From assembly GCF_002127585.1 (NCBI RefSeq), contig NZ_NEGZ01000038.1, forward strand, positions 1-53,581: DNA of 53,581 nucleotides. Reading direction: 5' to 3'. The position numbers and the translations under genes are program-made. Position 1 is the first letter of the stretch. Each line of letters opens with the position of its first letter. Source of the DNA: Janthinobacterium sp. GW458P. GTDB taxonomy: Bacteria > Pseudomonadota > Gammaproteobacteria > Burkholderiales > Burkholderiaceae_D. The notes under the pieces are model-generated. The model saw nothing but the letters and a program-made list of their open reading frames with translations, did not search any database and was not told where the DNA came from. This document shows positions 1 through 9,104 of this stretch, piece after piece.

Positions 1-87
1 GCCGCGCCAGTGCCGCCGGCGCGCGCGGCCGGCGAGCGCATCGAAGTCATCAAGGGCCTGGAGCGCAGCGCCCAGCAACTCCGATGA
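1..87 (+). CDS. cpaB: Flp pilus assembly protein CpaB, 3' end (partial)
   Basis: Only the last 28 codons are present, in frame from base 1 to the TGA at 85-87. The peptide ends ERIEVIKGLERSAQQLR. An 'I-E-V-I-K-G' strand close to the C-terminus is typical of CpaB/RcpC proteins, periplasmic partners of the Tad secretin. The identification rests mostly on position: it lies directly upstream of the secretin gene, where cpaB normally sits in Tad loci. The 5' end, and presumably flp and the prepilin peptidase gene, lie outside the window. Confidence 0.6.
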   Translation, partial: AAPVPPARAAGERIEVIKGLERSAQQLR

Positions 88-139
88 CCATTCCACACAC
101 GCATTCCAGTACAGATTGGGGAAGCAATTGAGACACATC

Positions 140-1594
140 ATGAAACACCCGGCCCTGCTGCTGGCCCTGGCTGCCAGCTTGCTGCCGGGCCAGGCAGCCG
201 CCGCCAGGACGCCCAAGACGCAGGCCGACGTGGCCCGGCAGGCGACAGCGGCCCCAGCGGCCTCCGCCGCCATCCTGCCCCGCCTGGTAAGCCTGTCGGC
301 CGGCAAATCACAGTTGCTGCGCCTGCCGTTCGCGGCCAGCCGCCTGGCCGTGGGCGACACCGCCGTCGCCGACGTGATCCTGCTCAATGCCAGCGAAGTC
401 TATCTGCTGGGCAAGCGTCCCGGCACCACCAACCTGATCCTGTGGGACCGCGCGAAGCAAGCCACCATCATCGACCTCGGCGTGACCATCGACACGGGGG
501 CGCTGCGCCTGCAGCTGACGCAGCTGTTCCCCGACGAGACGCAGATCGCCCTGCATGCGGCGGCCGACACGCTGGTCCTGTCGGGCACCGTGGCCGACGC
601 CGTCAAGGCCAGCCAGATCTTGTCCCTGGCGCAATCGTACGCGGAGCGCGCCAGCGGCACCGGCGCCTCGGGCGCGGCTGGCGCCGCCATGCCTGCCGCC
701 AGCGGCGCCGGCATCAAGGTGATCAATATGCTGGCCATTGCCGCGCCCCAGCAAGTGATGCTGGAAGTGAAGATCGCCGAAGTGTCGAAGAGCCTCGTCG
801 ACCAGCTGGGCGCCAGCCTGGGCGTCAATGTGCAAGTCGGCAACTGGACGCACTCGCTGCTGTCGAACTTGCTCAGCGGCAACCGCAGCCTGATCGAGGC
901 GTTCAACAAGAAGAATGGCAACTTCGTCAGCATCGACGCGCAGAAGCGCGACGGCCTCGTGAAAATCCTGGCCGAACCGACCATCATGGCCATCAGCGGC
1001 CAGGAAGCCAGTTTCCTGGCCGGCGGCAAGGTCTTCATTCCCGTCAGCCAGAACAACAGTGGCGGCACGCCCACCATCACCCTGGAAGAAAAGGAATATG
1101 GCGTGGCCGTCAAATTCACGCCCACCGTGCTCGATGGCGGACGCATCAACCTGAAGGTGGCGCCGGAGGTTTCCGAACTGAACAAGGACGGCATCGGCCT
1201 GAGCGCGGGCGGCACGAATGCCACCGCCTTGCTGCCCTCGTTCACCACGCGGCGCGCGGCCACCACGGTGCAACTGTTCGATGGCCAGAGCTTCGCCATC
1301 GGCGGCTTGATCAAGAACAATGTAACGACGAATATCAAGGCCTTGCCCATGCTGGGCGAGATCCCCGTGCTGGGCGCCCTGTTCCGCAGCAGCGACTTCC
1401 AGAGCGACCGCAGCGAGCTGGTCTTCATTGTCACGCCGCACCTGGTGAAACCGCTGCCGGCCGTGCCGCCGCTGCCCACCGATGGCTATGTGGAACCGTC
1501 GCGGGCCGACTTTTTCATCCGCGGAAAAATGGAAGGAAGGGCGCCGCCCGCCACGGCGGCGGCCGCAACACAACCGGAGCAGCAACATGATTGA
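140..1594 (+). CDS. cpaC: Tad pilus secretin (CpaC/RcpA)
   Basis: Outer-membrane secretin, the channel through which the Flp/Tad pilus leaves the cell. From the ATG at 140 the protein has 484 aa and begins with a signal peptide (MKHPALLLALAASLLPG...AAAA). Residues about 45-160 form the pilus/secretin N-terminal domain and a BON-like repeat. The last third is the secretin core, with VKILAEPTIMAISGQEASFL, EYGVAVKFTPTVLDGGRINL and the closing FDGQSFAIGGLIKNN and MLGEIPVLGALFRS segments. TTG codons at 116 and 128 are in-frame alternative starts; the GGGGAAG at 118-124 would serve 128. I prefer 140 because it places the signal peptide at the N-terminus. The gene overlaps the next by 8 bp. Confidence 0.93.
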   Translation: MKHPALLLALAASLLPGQAAAARTPKTQADVARQATAAPAASAAILPRLVSLSAGKSQLLRLPFAASRLAVGDTAVADVILLNASEVYLLGKRPGTTNLILWDRAKQATIIDLGVTIDTGALRLQLTQLFPDETQIALHAAADTLVLSGTVADAVKASQILSLAQSYAERASGTGASGAAGAAMPAASGAGIKVINMLAIAAPQQVMLEVKIAEVSKSLVDQLGASLGVNVQVGNWTHSLLSNLLSGNRSLIEAFNKKNGNFVSIDAQKRDGLVKILAEPTIMAISGQEASFLAGGKVFIPVSQNNSGGTPTITLEEKEYGVAVKFTPTVLDGGRINLKVAPEVSELNKDGIGLSAGGTNATALLPSFTTRRAATTVQLFDGQSFAIGGLIKNNVTTNIKALPMLGEIPVLGALFRSSDFQSDRSELVFIVTPHLVKPLPAVPPLPTDGYVEPSRADFFIRGKMEGRAPPATAAAATQPEQQHD

Positions 1595-1871
1595 TTTTCC
1601 CCGCTTTCTTTCCCTGCTGGCCGCCGCCGCGCTGGGCGGCTGCGTGCAGCAGACACCGCGGCTCGACAGCCAGTTCGGCGACAGCGTGCGGCAGGCGCAC
1701 GCGCGGCAAGTGCTGCAGCCGGACGCGGCCGCGCGCGAGCAAAGCCGCCTGGCCGCACGCGGCGGCATCGACGGCGGCGCCGGCGTGGCCGCCTTCCAGC
1801 GCTACCAGGACTCGTTCCAGAGCCCGCCGGCGCCGGCGCAGGAGCTGACCATCGGCGTCAGCAAGCGCTAG
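1587..1871 (+). CDS. Small lipoprotein of the Tad locus
   Basis: A 94-aa protein starting MIDFPRFLSLLAAAALGGC. The lipobox LGGC near residue 19 predicts cleavage and lipidation, so it should be anchored to a membrane. The rest is hydrophilic and glutamine/alanine/arginine-rich, with no domain I recognise. Its start overlaps the secretin stop by 8 bp and the next gene begins 11 bp after its stop, so it is translationally tied to the pilus operon. By position it could be a secretin pilotin or a CpaD-like accessory factor, but its sequence does not resemble CpaD and it is far too short for TadD. Function inferred from context only. Confidence 0.75.
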   Translation: MIDFPRFLSLLAAAALGGCVQQTPRLDSQFGDSVRQAHARQVLQPDAAAREQSRLAARGGIDGGAGVAAFQRYQDSFQSPPAPAQELTIGVSKR

Positions 1872-1882
1872 GGAGGGCCACC

Positions 1883-3040
1883 GTGCACATCACCGTCATA
1901 TCGAGAGATGAAAAAAGCCTGGCCGGCATCGCCGCGCTGTTGCGCAGCCGCAACCCCGCGTACCAGGTCGACACCCTGGCCGGCGCGCTGAAAAGGCTGC
2001 CCGCGGGCAGCGCCCCGGACGTGGTGATCGTCGACCAGCCGAATATCGAAGCTGGCGACCTCGACAACGTGGAACGGCTGGGCAACCAGCAGCCGCGCAT
2101 CGCCTTCATCCTGCTGTGCCGCCACCACACGCCGGATTTCCTGCTGCAAGCCATGCGCGCCGGCGTGCGCGAAGTGATCGATTATCCGGCCCCGCCCGGC
2201 TGCCTGTACCAGGCCATCGAACGCATCGAGGAAAAACTGCAGCGGCGCAGCGACGCCAACGGCAAGCTGCTGGCCTTTATCTCGTGCAAGGGCGGCAGCG
2301 GCGCCACCTTCCTCGCCACCAACCTGGCCTATGCGCTGGCGGCGCAGGGCGACAGCCGCGTGGCGCTGATCGACATGAACCTGCAGTTCGGCGACGCCTC
2401 GCTGTTTGTTTCCGACCAGAAACCTCTGGCCACGCTGGCCGACGTGGCGCAGCAGATCCACCGCCTCGACCCGTCGTTCCTGGCCTCGAGCATGCTCAAT
2501 GTCCTGCCCAATTACGGCGTGCTGGCCGCGCCCGACGACCCCACGCTGGCCAACGACGTCAAGCCGGAGCACGTGGACGCCATCCTCAGGCTGGCGCGCC
2601 AGCACTACGACTTCATCGTGCTCGACATCGGCCGCAGCCTCGATGCGATCAGCATCCGCGCGCTGGACCAGGCCGACATGATATTTCCCGTGCTGCAAAC
2701 CACCTTGCCCTACATCCGCGACGGCAAGCGCCTGCTCGACGTCTTTCAGTCGCTCGACTACCCGATGGAAAAAATCCACCTGGTCGTCAACCGCCACGAC
2801 AGGGGCAGCGAAATCAGCGTGTACGACCTGGTGACGGCCTACGGCAGCGATGTCTACATGACCGTGCCCAACCACTATGAAGCGGCGGCCGCCTCCGTCA
2901 ACCAGGGCATCCCCGTGCTGCAGCTGGCCCCCGCCAGCCCCATCACGCGGGCGCTGCAGGAATTCGCCCGGCGCCTGAGCGGCGCGGCCCCCATCGCCGC
3001 GCAGGACGGCTGGCTGGGCCGGCTGCTGCGCCGCGCCTGA
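1883..3040 (+). CDS. cpaE: Pilus assembly ATPase-like protein TadZ/CpaE
   Basis: A 385-aa TadZ/CpaE-type protein, which marks the pole or site where the Tad machine is built. It starts with GTG at 1883 behind a GGGAGG Shine-Dalgarno at 1871-1876. Residues about 1-110 form a receiver-like domain (VVIVDQPN). Residues about 125-370 form a MinD/ParA-type ATPase fold. The deviant Walker A reads KGGSGAT (136-142), with Ala and Phe where canonical MinD has the lysine and second hydroxyl residue, so nucleotide hydrolysis may be weak. Departures of this kind are common in the family. [11 protein letters not shown] resembles the Walker B/switch region. It ends 14 bp before tadA. Confidence 0.92.
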   Translation: MHITVISRDEKSLAGIAALLRSRNPAYQVDTLAGALKRLPAGSAPDVVIVDQPNIEAGDLDNVERLGNQQPRIAFILLCRHHTPDFLLQAMRAGVREVIDYPAPPGCLYQAIERIEEKLQRRSDANGKLLAFISCKGGSGATFLATNLAYALAAQGDSRVALIDMNLQFGDASLFVSDQKPLATLADVAQQIHRLDPSFLASSMLNVLPNYGVLAAPDDPTLANDVKPEHVDAILRLARQHYDFIVLDIGRSLDAISIRALDQADMIFPVLQTTLPYIRDGKRLLDVFQSLDYPMEKIHLVVNRHDRGSEISVYDLVTAYGSDVYMTVPNHYEAAAASVNQGIPVLQLAPASPITRALQEFARRLSGAAPIAAQDGWLGRLLRRA

Positions 3041-3054
3041 GCAAGGACAACACC

Positions 3055-4353
3055 ATGAACGCAGTCACCATCCCGATCCGCGAACGGCTGGGCCAGTTGC
3101 ACACGCACCAGCGCGCCGGCGCCATCGACAACCGCGCCTACCAGCTGCTCAGGCAGCGCATCCACGCCATCCTGCTCGACCGCGTGGACCTGGAAAACCT
3201 GCAGCGCCTCGCGCCCGAGCAGGTGCGCGAACAGCTGCGCCTGCTGGTCGAGCGCCTGCTGGAAGAAGAGGCCGTGGTCATCAACGAGCTCGAACGCAAG
3301 AACCTGACGCGCGACATCCAGCACGAAATGCTGGGCTTCGGGCCGCTGGAACTGCTGCTGGCCGACCCCAGCGTGTCCGATATCCTCGTCAACACCCACA
3401 AGCGCGTGTACGTGGAGCGGCGCGGCAAGCTGGAGCTGACGGACGTGTGCTTCAGCGACGACGCGCATTTGATGAAAATCATCGACAAGATCGTCTCGCG
3501 CGTGGGCCGCCGCATCGACGAATCGAGCCCGATGGTCGATGCGCGCCTGCCCGACGGCTCGCGCGTGAACGCCATCATCCCGCCGCTGGCCATCGACGGC
3601 CCCGTGATGTCGATCCGCATGACGGCGGGCATGGCGGAAATCCTGCAGGGCCTGGGCAAGGCGAAGATCAACATCCTGATCTCGGGCGGCACGGGCAGCG
3701 GCAAGACCACCATGCTCAACGTCATTTCCGGCTTCATCGGCGCCACCGAGCGCATCGTCACGGTGGAAGACGCGGCCGAGCTGCAACTGCAGCAGCCGCA
3801 CGTGGTGCGCCTGGAAACGCGCCCGCCCAATATCGAGGGCAAGGGCGAGGTGACGCAGCGCGCGCTGGTGCGCAATGCCCTGCGCATGCGTCCCGACCGC
3901 ATCATCCTGGGCGAGGTGCGCGGCGGCGAGGCGCTCGACATGCTCGGCGCCATGAACACGGGCCACGAAGGCTCGATGGCCACCATCCACGCCAATACCC
4001 CGCGCGACGCCATCACGCGGCTGGAAAACATGATCAGCATGGCCGCCGCCAGCCTGCCCAGCAAGGCCATGCGCCAGCAGATCAGCTCGGCAGTCGGCGT
4101 GGTGGTGCAGGTGTCGCGCCTGACGGATGGCAAGCGCAAGGTCACCTCGATCCAGGAAATCACGGGCATGGAAGGCGACATGATCACCATGCAGGAAATC
4201 TTCAGCTTCCGCCAGACGGGCGTGGGCGACGGCGGCACCGTGCTCGGGCATTTTTCCTCGACGGGCATCCGGCCGCGCTTCCTCGAACGCCTGCACACGT
4301 TCGGCATCACGGTGCCGGCCCAGTTGTTCGAACCGACGCGGCAGGGACGCTGA
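3055..4353 (+). CDS. cpaF: Pilus assembly ATPase TadA/CpaF
   Basis: Cytoplasmic secretion ATPase that drives Flp pilus assembly (VirB11/GspE superfamily), 432 aa. An N-terminal helical region (1-90) precedes the ATPase core. It has Walker [10 protein letters not shown] at 211-219, the Asp box around VEDAAELQ, Walker [20 protein letters not shown] and the His-box [20 protein letters not shown], all intact. The start ATG at 3055 follows AAGGAC. The stop TGA at 4351-4353 is one base before the ATG of tadB, so the two are tightly coupled. It works with TadB and TadC, encoded next. Confidence 0.96.
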   Translation: MNAVTIPIRERLGQLHTHQRAGAIDNRAYQLLRQRIHAILLDRVDLENLQRLAPEQVREQLRLLVERLLEEEAVVINELERKNLTRDIQHEMLGFGPLELLLADPSVSDILVNTHKRVYVERRGKLELTDVCFSDDAHLMKIIDKIVSRVGRRIDESSPMVDARLPDGSRVNAIIPPLAIDGPVMSIRMTAGMAEILQGLGKAKINILISGGTGSGKTTMLNVISGFIGATERIVTVEDAAELQLQQPHVVRLETRPPNIEGKGEVTQRALVRNALRMRPDRIILGEVRGGEALDMLGAMNTGHEGSMATIHANTPRDAITRLENMISMAAASLPSKAMRQQISSAVGVVVQVSRLTDGKRKVTSIQEITGMEGDMITMQEIFSFRQTGVGDGGTVLGHFSSTGIRPRFLERLHTFGITVPAQLFEPTRQGR

Positions 4354-4354
4354 G

Positions 4355-5329
4355 ATGGCCTCCCTGTTCCTCTTCGGCACCCTGGTCTTCAGCGCCGCCC
4401 TGCTGCTGGCCAGCGGCGTCTACCTGGCCTGGCGCGGCATGCGCAACCGCGCGCCCGGGCGCGTGGCGCAGCGCGTGCGCAATGCCAGCAGGGGCAGCGC
4501 CGACAGCCATCCCGCCCTGTCGATCAGCAAGCAGCGCCTGCTGGCCCGCCATCCGCTGTTGCAGCGCGCGCTGCAGGCGCTGCCGCCGGCGGCCGTGCTG
4601 GACCGCCTGCTGCTGCAGGCGGGACGCCAGCAGACGGTGGCCCAGCTGCTGGGCTGGTGCCTGGCCAGCCTGCTGGGCGGACTGCTGCTGGGTGCGCTGC
4701 TGGGGCTGCCCCTGTCCCTGCTGGCGGGCCTGGGCGCGCTGGGCGCCGCGCTGCCCCTGCTGCACTTGCGCCGCGCGCAGCAGCAACGGCTCCGGCGCAT
4801 CGAACAGCAGTTGCCCGATGCGCTCGACCTGATGGGGCGGGCCATGCGCGCCGGCCACGCCTTTCCCACGGCGCTGAAAATGGTCGGCGATGAAATGGCG
4901 GCGCCGCTGGGCAGCGAATTTCGCGCCGTCTTCGATGAAGTCAATTTTGGCGTGGCCATGAGCGATGCGCTGGGCAACCTGGCCAGCCGCGTGCCCAGCA
5001 CCGACCTGCGCTACTTTGTCGTCGCCGTGCTGATCCAGCGCGAAACGGGGGGCAACCTGTCGGAGTTGCTGGGCAGCATCAGCGCCATCATCCGCGACCG
5101 CCTGAAGCTGCTGGGACAAATCCGCGTGTTGTCGGCCGAGGGCCGCATGTCGGCATGGATTTTGGGGCTGATGCCGTTTGCCGTGGCGCTGATGATGCAG
5201 CTGACCAATCCCGATTTTCTGAGCGTGCTGTACCTGGACAGCGGCGGACGCAAGATGCTGGCCACGGCCGGCGTGATGATGGCGCTGGGTATTTTGATAA
5301 TTCGCAAGGTCACGCGCATTCGCATCTGA
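4355..5329 (+). CDS. tadB: Tad pilus inner-membrane platform protein TadB
   Basis: Inner-membrane platform protein, 324 aa, of the T2SSF/GspF family. An N-terminal membrane segment (residues 1-27), a basic cytoplasmic stretch and two closely spaced hydrophobic segments near residues 90-125 are followed by the T2SSF domain ([20 protein letters not shown]) and two C-terminal membrane segments ([16 protein letters not shown] and a final hydrophobic helix). It pairs with TadC to form the base that the TadA ATPase acts on. It begins one base after tadA stops. Confidence 0.93.
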   Translation: MASLFLFGTLVFSAALLLASGVYLAWRGMRNRAPGRVAQRVRNASRGSADSHPALSISKQRLLARHPLLQRALQALPPAAVLDRLLLQAGRQQTVAQLLGWCLASLLGGLLLGALLGLPLSLLAGLGALGAALPLLHLRRAQQQRLRRIEQQLPDALDLMGRAMRAGHAFPTALKMVGDEMAAPLGSEFRAVFDEVNFGVAMSDALGNLASRVPSTDLRYFVVAVLIQRETGGNLSELLGSISAIIRDRLKLLGQIRVLSAEGRMSAWILGLMPFAVALMMQLTNPDFLSVLYLDSGGRKMLATAGVMMALGILIIRKVTRIRI

Positions 5330-5351
5330 GATTTTTCCCGAAAGGATGGTC

Positions 5352-6284
5352 ATGAGTTTTCTGCAATTGCTGTTCCTGGCGCTGACCTTTTGCGCCGCCT
5401 TCGGCGCCATGCTGTTGCTGCTGCGCCCGTTCGCTTCGCCGACCCTGCAATCGCGCCTGGCCGCGCTGGCCGAAGCGCATGCGCCAGGGCGCAAGGCCGG
5501 CGGCAGGCGCTGGCTGGCGCGCCTGCTGCGCCTGGCCGTACCGCTGGGCAAATTGTCCTCGCCCGCCGAAAACTGGGAAGGCTCGCCGCTGCGCAGCCGC
5601 TTCATGCACGCGGGCCTGCGCTCGAACGCCGCGCCGCTGCTGTTCTTCGCCGCCAAGACGACCCTGGCGCTGGCGCTGCCGGCCGCCGTCTTCTTCCTGC
5701 TGCATCAGTCAGGCGGCAGCACGCTGGTGCTGTGCCTGCTCATCGCCATGGCCGCCGGCTATTACCTGCCCAACGTGGCGCTGGCGCACATGGTCAAGCA
5801 GCGCCAGCGCGACATCTTCGAAAATTTTCCTGACGCGCTGGACCTGATGACGGTCTGCGTCGAAGCGGGTCTGGGCATGGATGCGGCGCTGGCCCGCGTG
5901 GCCGCCGAAATCGTGCTGAAAAGCGCGGTGCTGAGCGAAGAACTGACGCTCGTCACTCTGGAACTGCGCGCCGGCAGCAACAAGGAAAAAGCCTTGCGCA
6001 ACCTGGCCTTGCGCACGGGCGTGGAAGACGTCGACGCCCTCGTCACCATGCTGATCCAGGCCGAACGCTTCGGCACGGGCATCGGCGCCTCGCTGCGCGT
6101 GCAGTCCGCACAACTGCGCACCAGGCGGCGCCAGGGGGCCGAGGAGCAGGCGGCGAAAATCGCCCTGAAACTGCTGTTTCCGCTGATTTTCTTTATCTTT
6201 CCCTCGCTGCTGGTGGTGCTGATGGGACCGGCCTTCCTGCAAATCTACCGCCTGCTGCTGCCGGCCTTGCGCGATGCCGGCTAA
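5352..6284 (+). CDS. tadC: Tad pilus inner-membrane platform protein TadC
   Basis: Second T2SSF-family platform protein, about 310 aa. A hydrophobic N-terminus, a pair of membrane segments around residues 95-145, the T2SSF motif FPDALDLMTVCVEAGLGMDA and a C-terminal membrane helix (LLFPLIFFIFPSLLVVLMG) match TadC. Two start codons are possible. The ATG at 5346 overlaps the AAAGGA ribosome site at 5341-5346, so I chose the ATG at 5352, which has normal spacing. The end overlaps the following TadE-like gene by 11 bp, a sign of translational coupling. Confidence 0.93.
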   Translation: MSFLQLLFLALTFCAAFGAMLLLLRPFASPTLQSRLAALAEAHAPGRKAGGRRWLARLLRLAVPLGKLSSPAENWEGSPLRSRFMHAGLRSNAAPLLFFAAKTTLALALPAAVFFLLHQSGGSTLVLCLLIAMAAGYYLPNVALAHMVKQRQRDIFENFPDALDLMTVCVEAGLGMDAALARVAAEIVLKSAVLSEELTLVTLELRAGSNKEKALRNLALRTGVEDVDALVTMLIQAERFGTGIGASLRVQSAQLRTRRRQGAEEQAAKIALKLLFPLIFFIFPSLLVVLMGPAFLQIYRLLLPALRDAG

Positions 6285-6729
6285 GGCCCGCGCGCATGTG
6301 CGCCAGCAAGGGGTGGCGGCCGTCGAACTGGCCCTGCTGATGCCCCTGCTGATGCTGATCTTCCTCGGCATCGCGGGCATGAGCCGGCTGTACTACCTGC
6401 AGATGGCGCTGGTCAGTGCGGCGCGCGCCGGCGTGCAGTTCGCGCAGGCCGGCCAGACGCAGGACACGGCGCGCATCGCCGCCGCCGCGCGCCGCGACGC
6501 CCTGCACGACGCGCCCGGCATGGCCATGCCCGACGTGACCATACGCCAGCGCTGCGCCGACGGCAGCCCGTATGCCGGCAACGGCAAGTGTCCCGGCTAT
6601 GCCAGCGCGCCGTGGACCTATGTCGAAGTGCGCACCAGCTACGTGCTGGCCGATGCCGGCTATCCCCTGCTGCCAGGGCTGGCGGCGCCGCTGCGGCTGC
6701 AGCACAGCGCCACGGCGCGCCTGCGCTAG
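6274..6729 (+). CDS. tadE: TadE-like minor pseudopilin
   Basis: A 151-aa TadE-family protein. After a short basic leader (MPAKARAHVRQQG) comes the signature VAAVELALLMPLLMLIFLGI, with Glu at +5 after the expected G/V prepilin-peptidase cleavage point, then one membrane helix and an extracytoplasmic domain with two cysteines (QRCADG and GKCPGY) that may form a disulfide. TadE/TadF proteins are processed by the prepilin peptidase and are needed for pilus formation. It overlaps tadC by 11 bp, and a second pseudopilin gene follows after 28 bp. Confidence 0.88.
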   Translation: MPAKARAHVRQQGVAAVELALLMPLLMLIFLGIAGMSRLYYLQMALVSAARAGVQFAQAGQTQDTARIAAAARRDALHDAPGMAMPDVTIRQRCADGSPYAGNGKCPGYASAPWTYVEVRTSYVLADAGYPLLPGLAAPLRLQHSATARLR

Positions 6730-6757
6730 GCGCCCTACTGAAGGAAACGATCACGCC

Positions 6758-7162
6758 ATGCCTCCCATCCGCCAGCGCGGCTCCTTTGCCGTCGAATTCG
6801 CCCTCACCCTGTCGCTGCTGTTGCTGCTGACGTTTGCCATCGTCAATCTGGCGCTGGCGGTATGGAACTACAACACCCTGTCGCAGGCCAGCCGCGAAGG
6901 CGCGCGCTATGGCAGCGTCCTGGGCAATACCGATGGCCGCTACAGCCGCGAGCGCGCCCGCGAGCTGATACAGCGGCGGGTGGCGGCGCACGCCGTCGGC
7001 CTGCGCTTCGACACGATCGACGTCAGCTGGGATGGCGGCGACAACGCGCCCGGCAGCATCGTCACCGTCAGCGCCAGCTACCGCTTCCATCCCGTCAGCG
7101 CCATGGTCGGCTCGCTCAGCATTCCGCTGCGCAGTTCGGCCAGCATGATGATTTCCCAATGA
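6758..7162 (+). CDS. TadE/TadF-like minor pseudopilin
   Basis: A 134-aa protein starting MPPIRQRGSFAVEFALTLSL. The RGSFAVEFAL motif is the TadE/TadF prepilin-type N-terminus with Glu at +5, followed by one membrane helix (LLLLLTFAIVNLALAVWNY) and a small outer domain. The ATG at 6758 has an upstream AAGGAA at 6741-6746. In-frame sequence further upstream overlaps tadE and looks like a shadow of it. Its position between tadE and the TadG-like gene makes TadF the likeliest equivalent, but E and F are hard to tell apart by sequence alone. Confidence 0.88.
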   Translation: MPPIRQRGSFAVEFALTLSLLLLLTFAIVNLALAVWNYNTLSQASREGARYGSVLGNTDGRYSRERARELIQRRVAAHAVGLRFDTIDVSWDGGDNAPGSIVTVSASYRFHPVSAMVGSLSIPLRSSASMMISQ

Positions 7163-7193
7163 CATTTCCCAATCCGCCGAAGCGAGGTATTCC

Positions 7194-8411
7194 ATGCGCC
7201 TGTCCACTCCCCTGCGTTCCCGCCGCCAGCGCGGCAGCATCCCCGTTGCCACGGCGCTGCTGCTGCCGCTGCTGATCGGCTTTGCCGGCCTGGCGGGCGA
7301 CAGCGGCATGCTGTATCTCGTCAAGCGGCGCATGCAGACGGCGGCCGATGCGGGCGCCGTCTCGGCCGCGCTGGAAATGCAGCGCCAGGCCAGCCTGGCC
7401 GACATCGTCGCGGCGGGCAAGCAGGATGCGGCCCTGAACGGCTTTGCCGCCAGCGGCACCAGCGTGCACCTGCCGCCCCTGGCCGGCGCCCAGGCGGCGC
7501 GCCCCGGCTATGTGGAAGTGCAGCTGACGCAAGCCGTGCCCACGCATTTCATGGGCCTGTTCGGCTTCCGCGCGGTCGAAGTGCAGGCGCGCGCGGTGGC
7601 CGGCGCGCGGCCCGACGCCACCTGTTTCCTGGCCCTCAACGGCAAGAACGTCAGCGAGGCGATGACGGTCACGGGAGCCGGCGAGATCACGGGCGAACAC
7701 TGTGCGATGTTCGTCAATGGCAGCACGGCCAATACCCTGACGGCCAGCGGCGCCATGACCGTGCGCGCCGACAGCATCGGCGTGCAGGCGCCCGGCTACC
7801 GGCACGACGGCGGCAGCGCCTTCCTGCCCACGCCACAGGTCGGCCAGGCGGCGCGCCTGGACCCGCTGGCGCGTTTGCAGCCACCGCCGGGCGGCGCCAC
7901 GCAGGCGAACGGCACGCTGAAGGGCACGGGCACGCACACCCTGCGGCCCGGCGTGTATCCCGACGGCATCAATCTGTCGGGCGGCATCACGGTCAACTTT
8001 ACCCCGGGCGTCTATGTGCTCAAGGGCGGCTTCACGGTCGACGGCGCCGTCAACCTGCACGGCGACGGCGTGGCCTTCTATACGCAGGGAGCGGTCAGCA
8101 TCCGCGGCAGCGGCGTGCTCAAGCTGGCGGCGCCGGAAACGGGCCCCATGGCCGGCATCCTGTTCTATGGCGACCGCGACAAGGTCACAGGCAAGAACGA
8201 GATCACGGGCGGCGTCAGCGGCGAGCTGGCCGGCACCCTGTATTTCCCGTCCTCGGCGCTGAACCTCGTGGGTAGCGGCGGTCTCAAGGGCCGGCCCTAC
8301 CTGATGCTGATCGCCGATACGATGTCGTTTACGGGCGGCATGCTGTCGGAATTTAGCAAACCCGTGTACAACGAGGCTTACCAGGGCTCGCGCGTGGCCA
8401 TTGCGGAGTAG
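7194..8411 (+). CDS. TadG-like pilus protein with a predicted beta-helical C-terminal half
   Basis: A 405-aa protein. Residues 1-60 carry the Tad/TadG N-terminal module: a basic leader, a membrane helix (VATALLLPLLIGFAGLAG) and DSGMLYLVKRRMQTAADAGA, the classical 'Tad domain' that anchors TadG in the inner membrane. The C-terminal part is not a recognisable von Willebrand A domain. It is a chain of short strands rich in Gly, Thr, Val and Asn (for example MTVTGAGEITGEHC, GITVNFTPGVYVLKGGFTVD, GVSGELAGTLYFPSSALNLV), which suggests a right-handed beta-helix or bactofilin-like fold. It is the last gene of the pilus operon and ends 3 bp before the convergent response-regulator stop. Confidence 0.85.
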   Translation: MRLSTPLRSRRQRGSIPVATALLLPLLIGFAGLAGDSGMLYLVKRRMQTAADAGAVSAALEMQRQASLADIVAAGKQDAALNGFAASGTSVHLPPLAGAQAARPGYVEVQLTQAVPTHFMGLFGFRAVEVQARAVAGARPDATCFLALNGKNVSEAMTVTGAGEITGEHCAMFVNGSTANTLTASGAMTVRADSIGVQAPGYRHDGGSAFLPTPQVGQAARLDPLARLQPPPGGATQANGTLKGTGTHTLRPGVYPDGINLSGGITVNFTPGVYVLKGGFTVDGAVNLHGDGVAFYTQGAVSIRGSGVLKLAAPETGPMAGILFYGDRDKVTGKNEITGGVSGELAGTLYFPSSALNLVGSGGLKGRPYLMLIADTMSFTGGMLSEFSKPVYNEAYQGSRVAIAE

Positions 8412-8414
8412 CGC

Positions 8415-9104
8415 TCAACCGAGTTTGTGGCGCGTGGCGTACACGTACAGCTCCAGGCGGTTGCCGACGCCGAGCTTGTGATAGATCGAACTGAGGTGAT
8501 TGCGCAGCGTGTGCTCGGCGATGAAGGCGCGCTGCGCCAGGTCCTTGTTCAGCGCGCCATTGCCATCGACGATCATGCCGACGATCTTGCGCTCCTTGGC
8601 CGTCAGGCTGGCGATGCGCGCGTCTTCGGGATTGTGCGGCGGCGGCGCCTTGGGCGCCAGCAACTCGCCGAGCAGGGAGCCGAGCAGGGTCTGCTCGAGC
8701 CACAGTTCACCCAGGTGCACCTTGCGGATCACATGCAGCAGCAGCTCGGCCGGCGCTTCCTTGCCCAGCGCGCCGCGCGCACCGGCGCGCACGGCCTTGC
8801 CCAGCAATTCCTGGCTGCGCGTGCCGCTCAGCACCAGCGCGCGCGTGCCGCCGCCGGCCAGCAGCTGGGGCAGGATATCGGTCGAGCATGAACCGCCCAG
8901 GTCCAGGTCCAGCACGATGACATGCGGCCGCTGCGAAGCCGCCATCGCCAGCGCCGTCTCGGCATCGCCTGCCGAACCCACCAGCGACATTTCCGGCGTG
9001 CCTTCGATCAGCTTTTCCAGTCCCCACAACATGGTCTTGTGGTCGTCGACCAGCATCACGCGGATCGCCTGCCCGGCGCATGCGGGCGCGCTCGCGGCCG
9101 GCAT
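8415..9104 (-). CDS. LuxR/NarL-family response regulator
   Basis: A 229-aa two-component response regulator. The N-terminal receiver has the acidic pair in MLVDDHKTM (Asp20/21), phospho-acceptor Asp66 in VIVLDLDLGG, the Ser of LVLSGT and the Lys of ALGKEAP. The C-terminal LuxR-type helix-turn-helix runs SLTAKERKIVGMIVDG... to HTLRNHLSSIYHKLGVGNR. The kinase stop and this ATG overlap as TGATG; a GTG three bases earlier (9107) is an alternative start. It is co-transcribed with the kinase and lies tail to tail with the Tad operon, so control of pilus genes is a fair inference but is not shown. Confidence 0.92.
   Translation of the reverse strand: MPAASAPACAGQAIRVMLVDDHKTMLWGLEKLIEGTPEMSLVGSAGDAETALAMAASQRPHVIVLDLDLGGSCSTDILPQLLAGGGTRALVLSGTRSQELLGKAVRAGARGALGKEAPAELLLHVIRKVHLGELWLEQTLLGSLLGELLAPKAPPPHNPEDARIASLTAKERKIVGMIVDGNGALNKDLAQRAFIAEHTLRNHLSSIYHKLGVGNRLELYVYATRHKLG

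Noticed and set aside
308..1768. A 486-codon minus-strand frame opposite the secretin gene.
   Set aside because: Low-complexity Arg/Gly/Gln product, no ribosome site, and it spans the boundary of two real genes.
1883..3040. CpaE's imperfect Walker A as evidence of a pseudogene.
   Set aside because: TadZ/CpaE proteins commonly have deviant Walker A motifs and the gene is otherwise intact.
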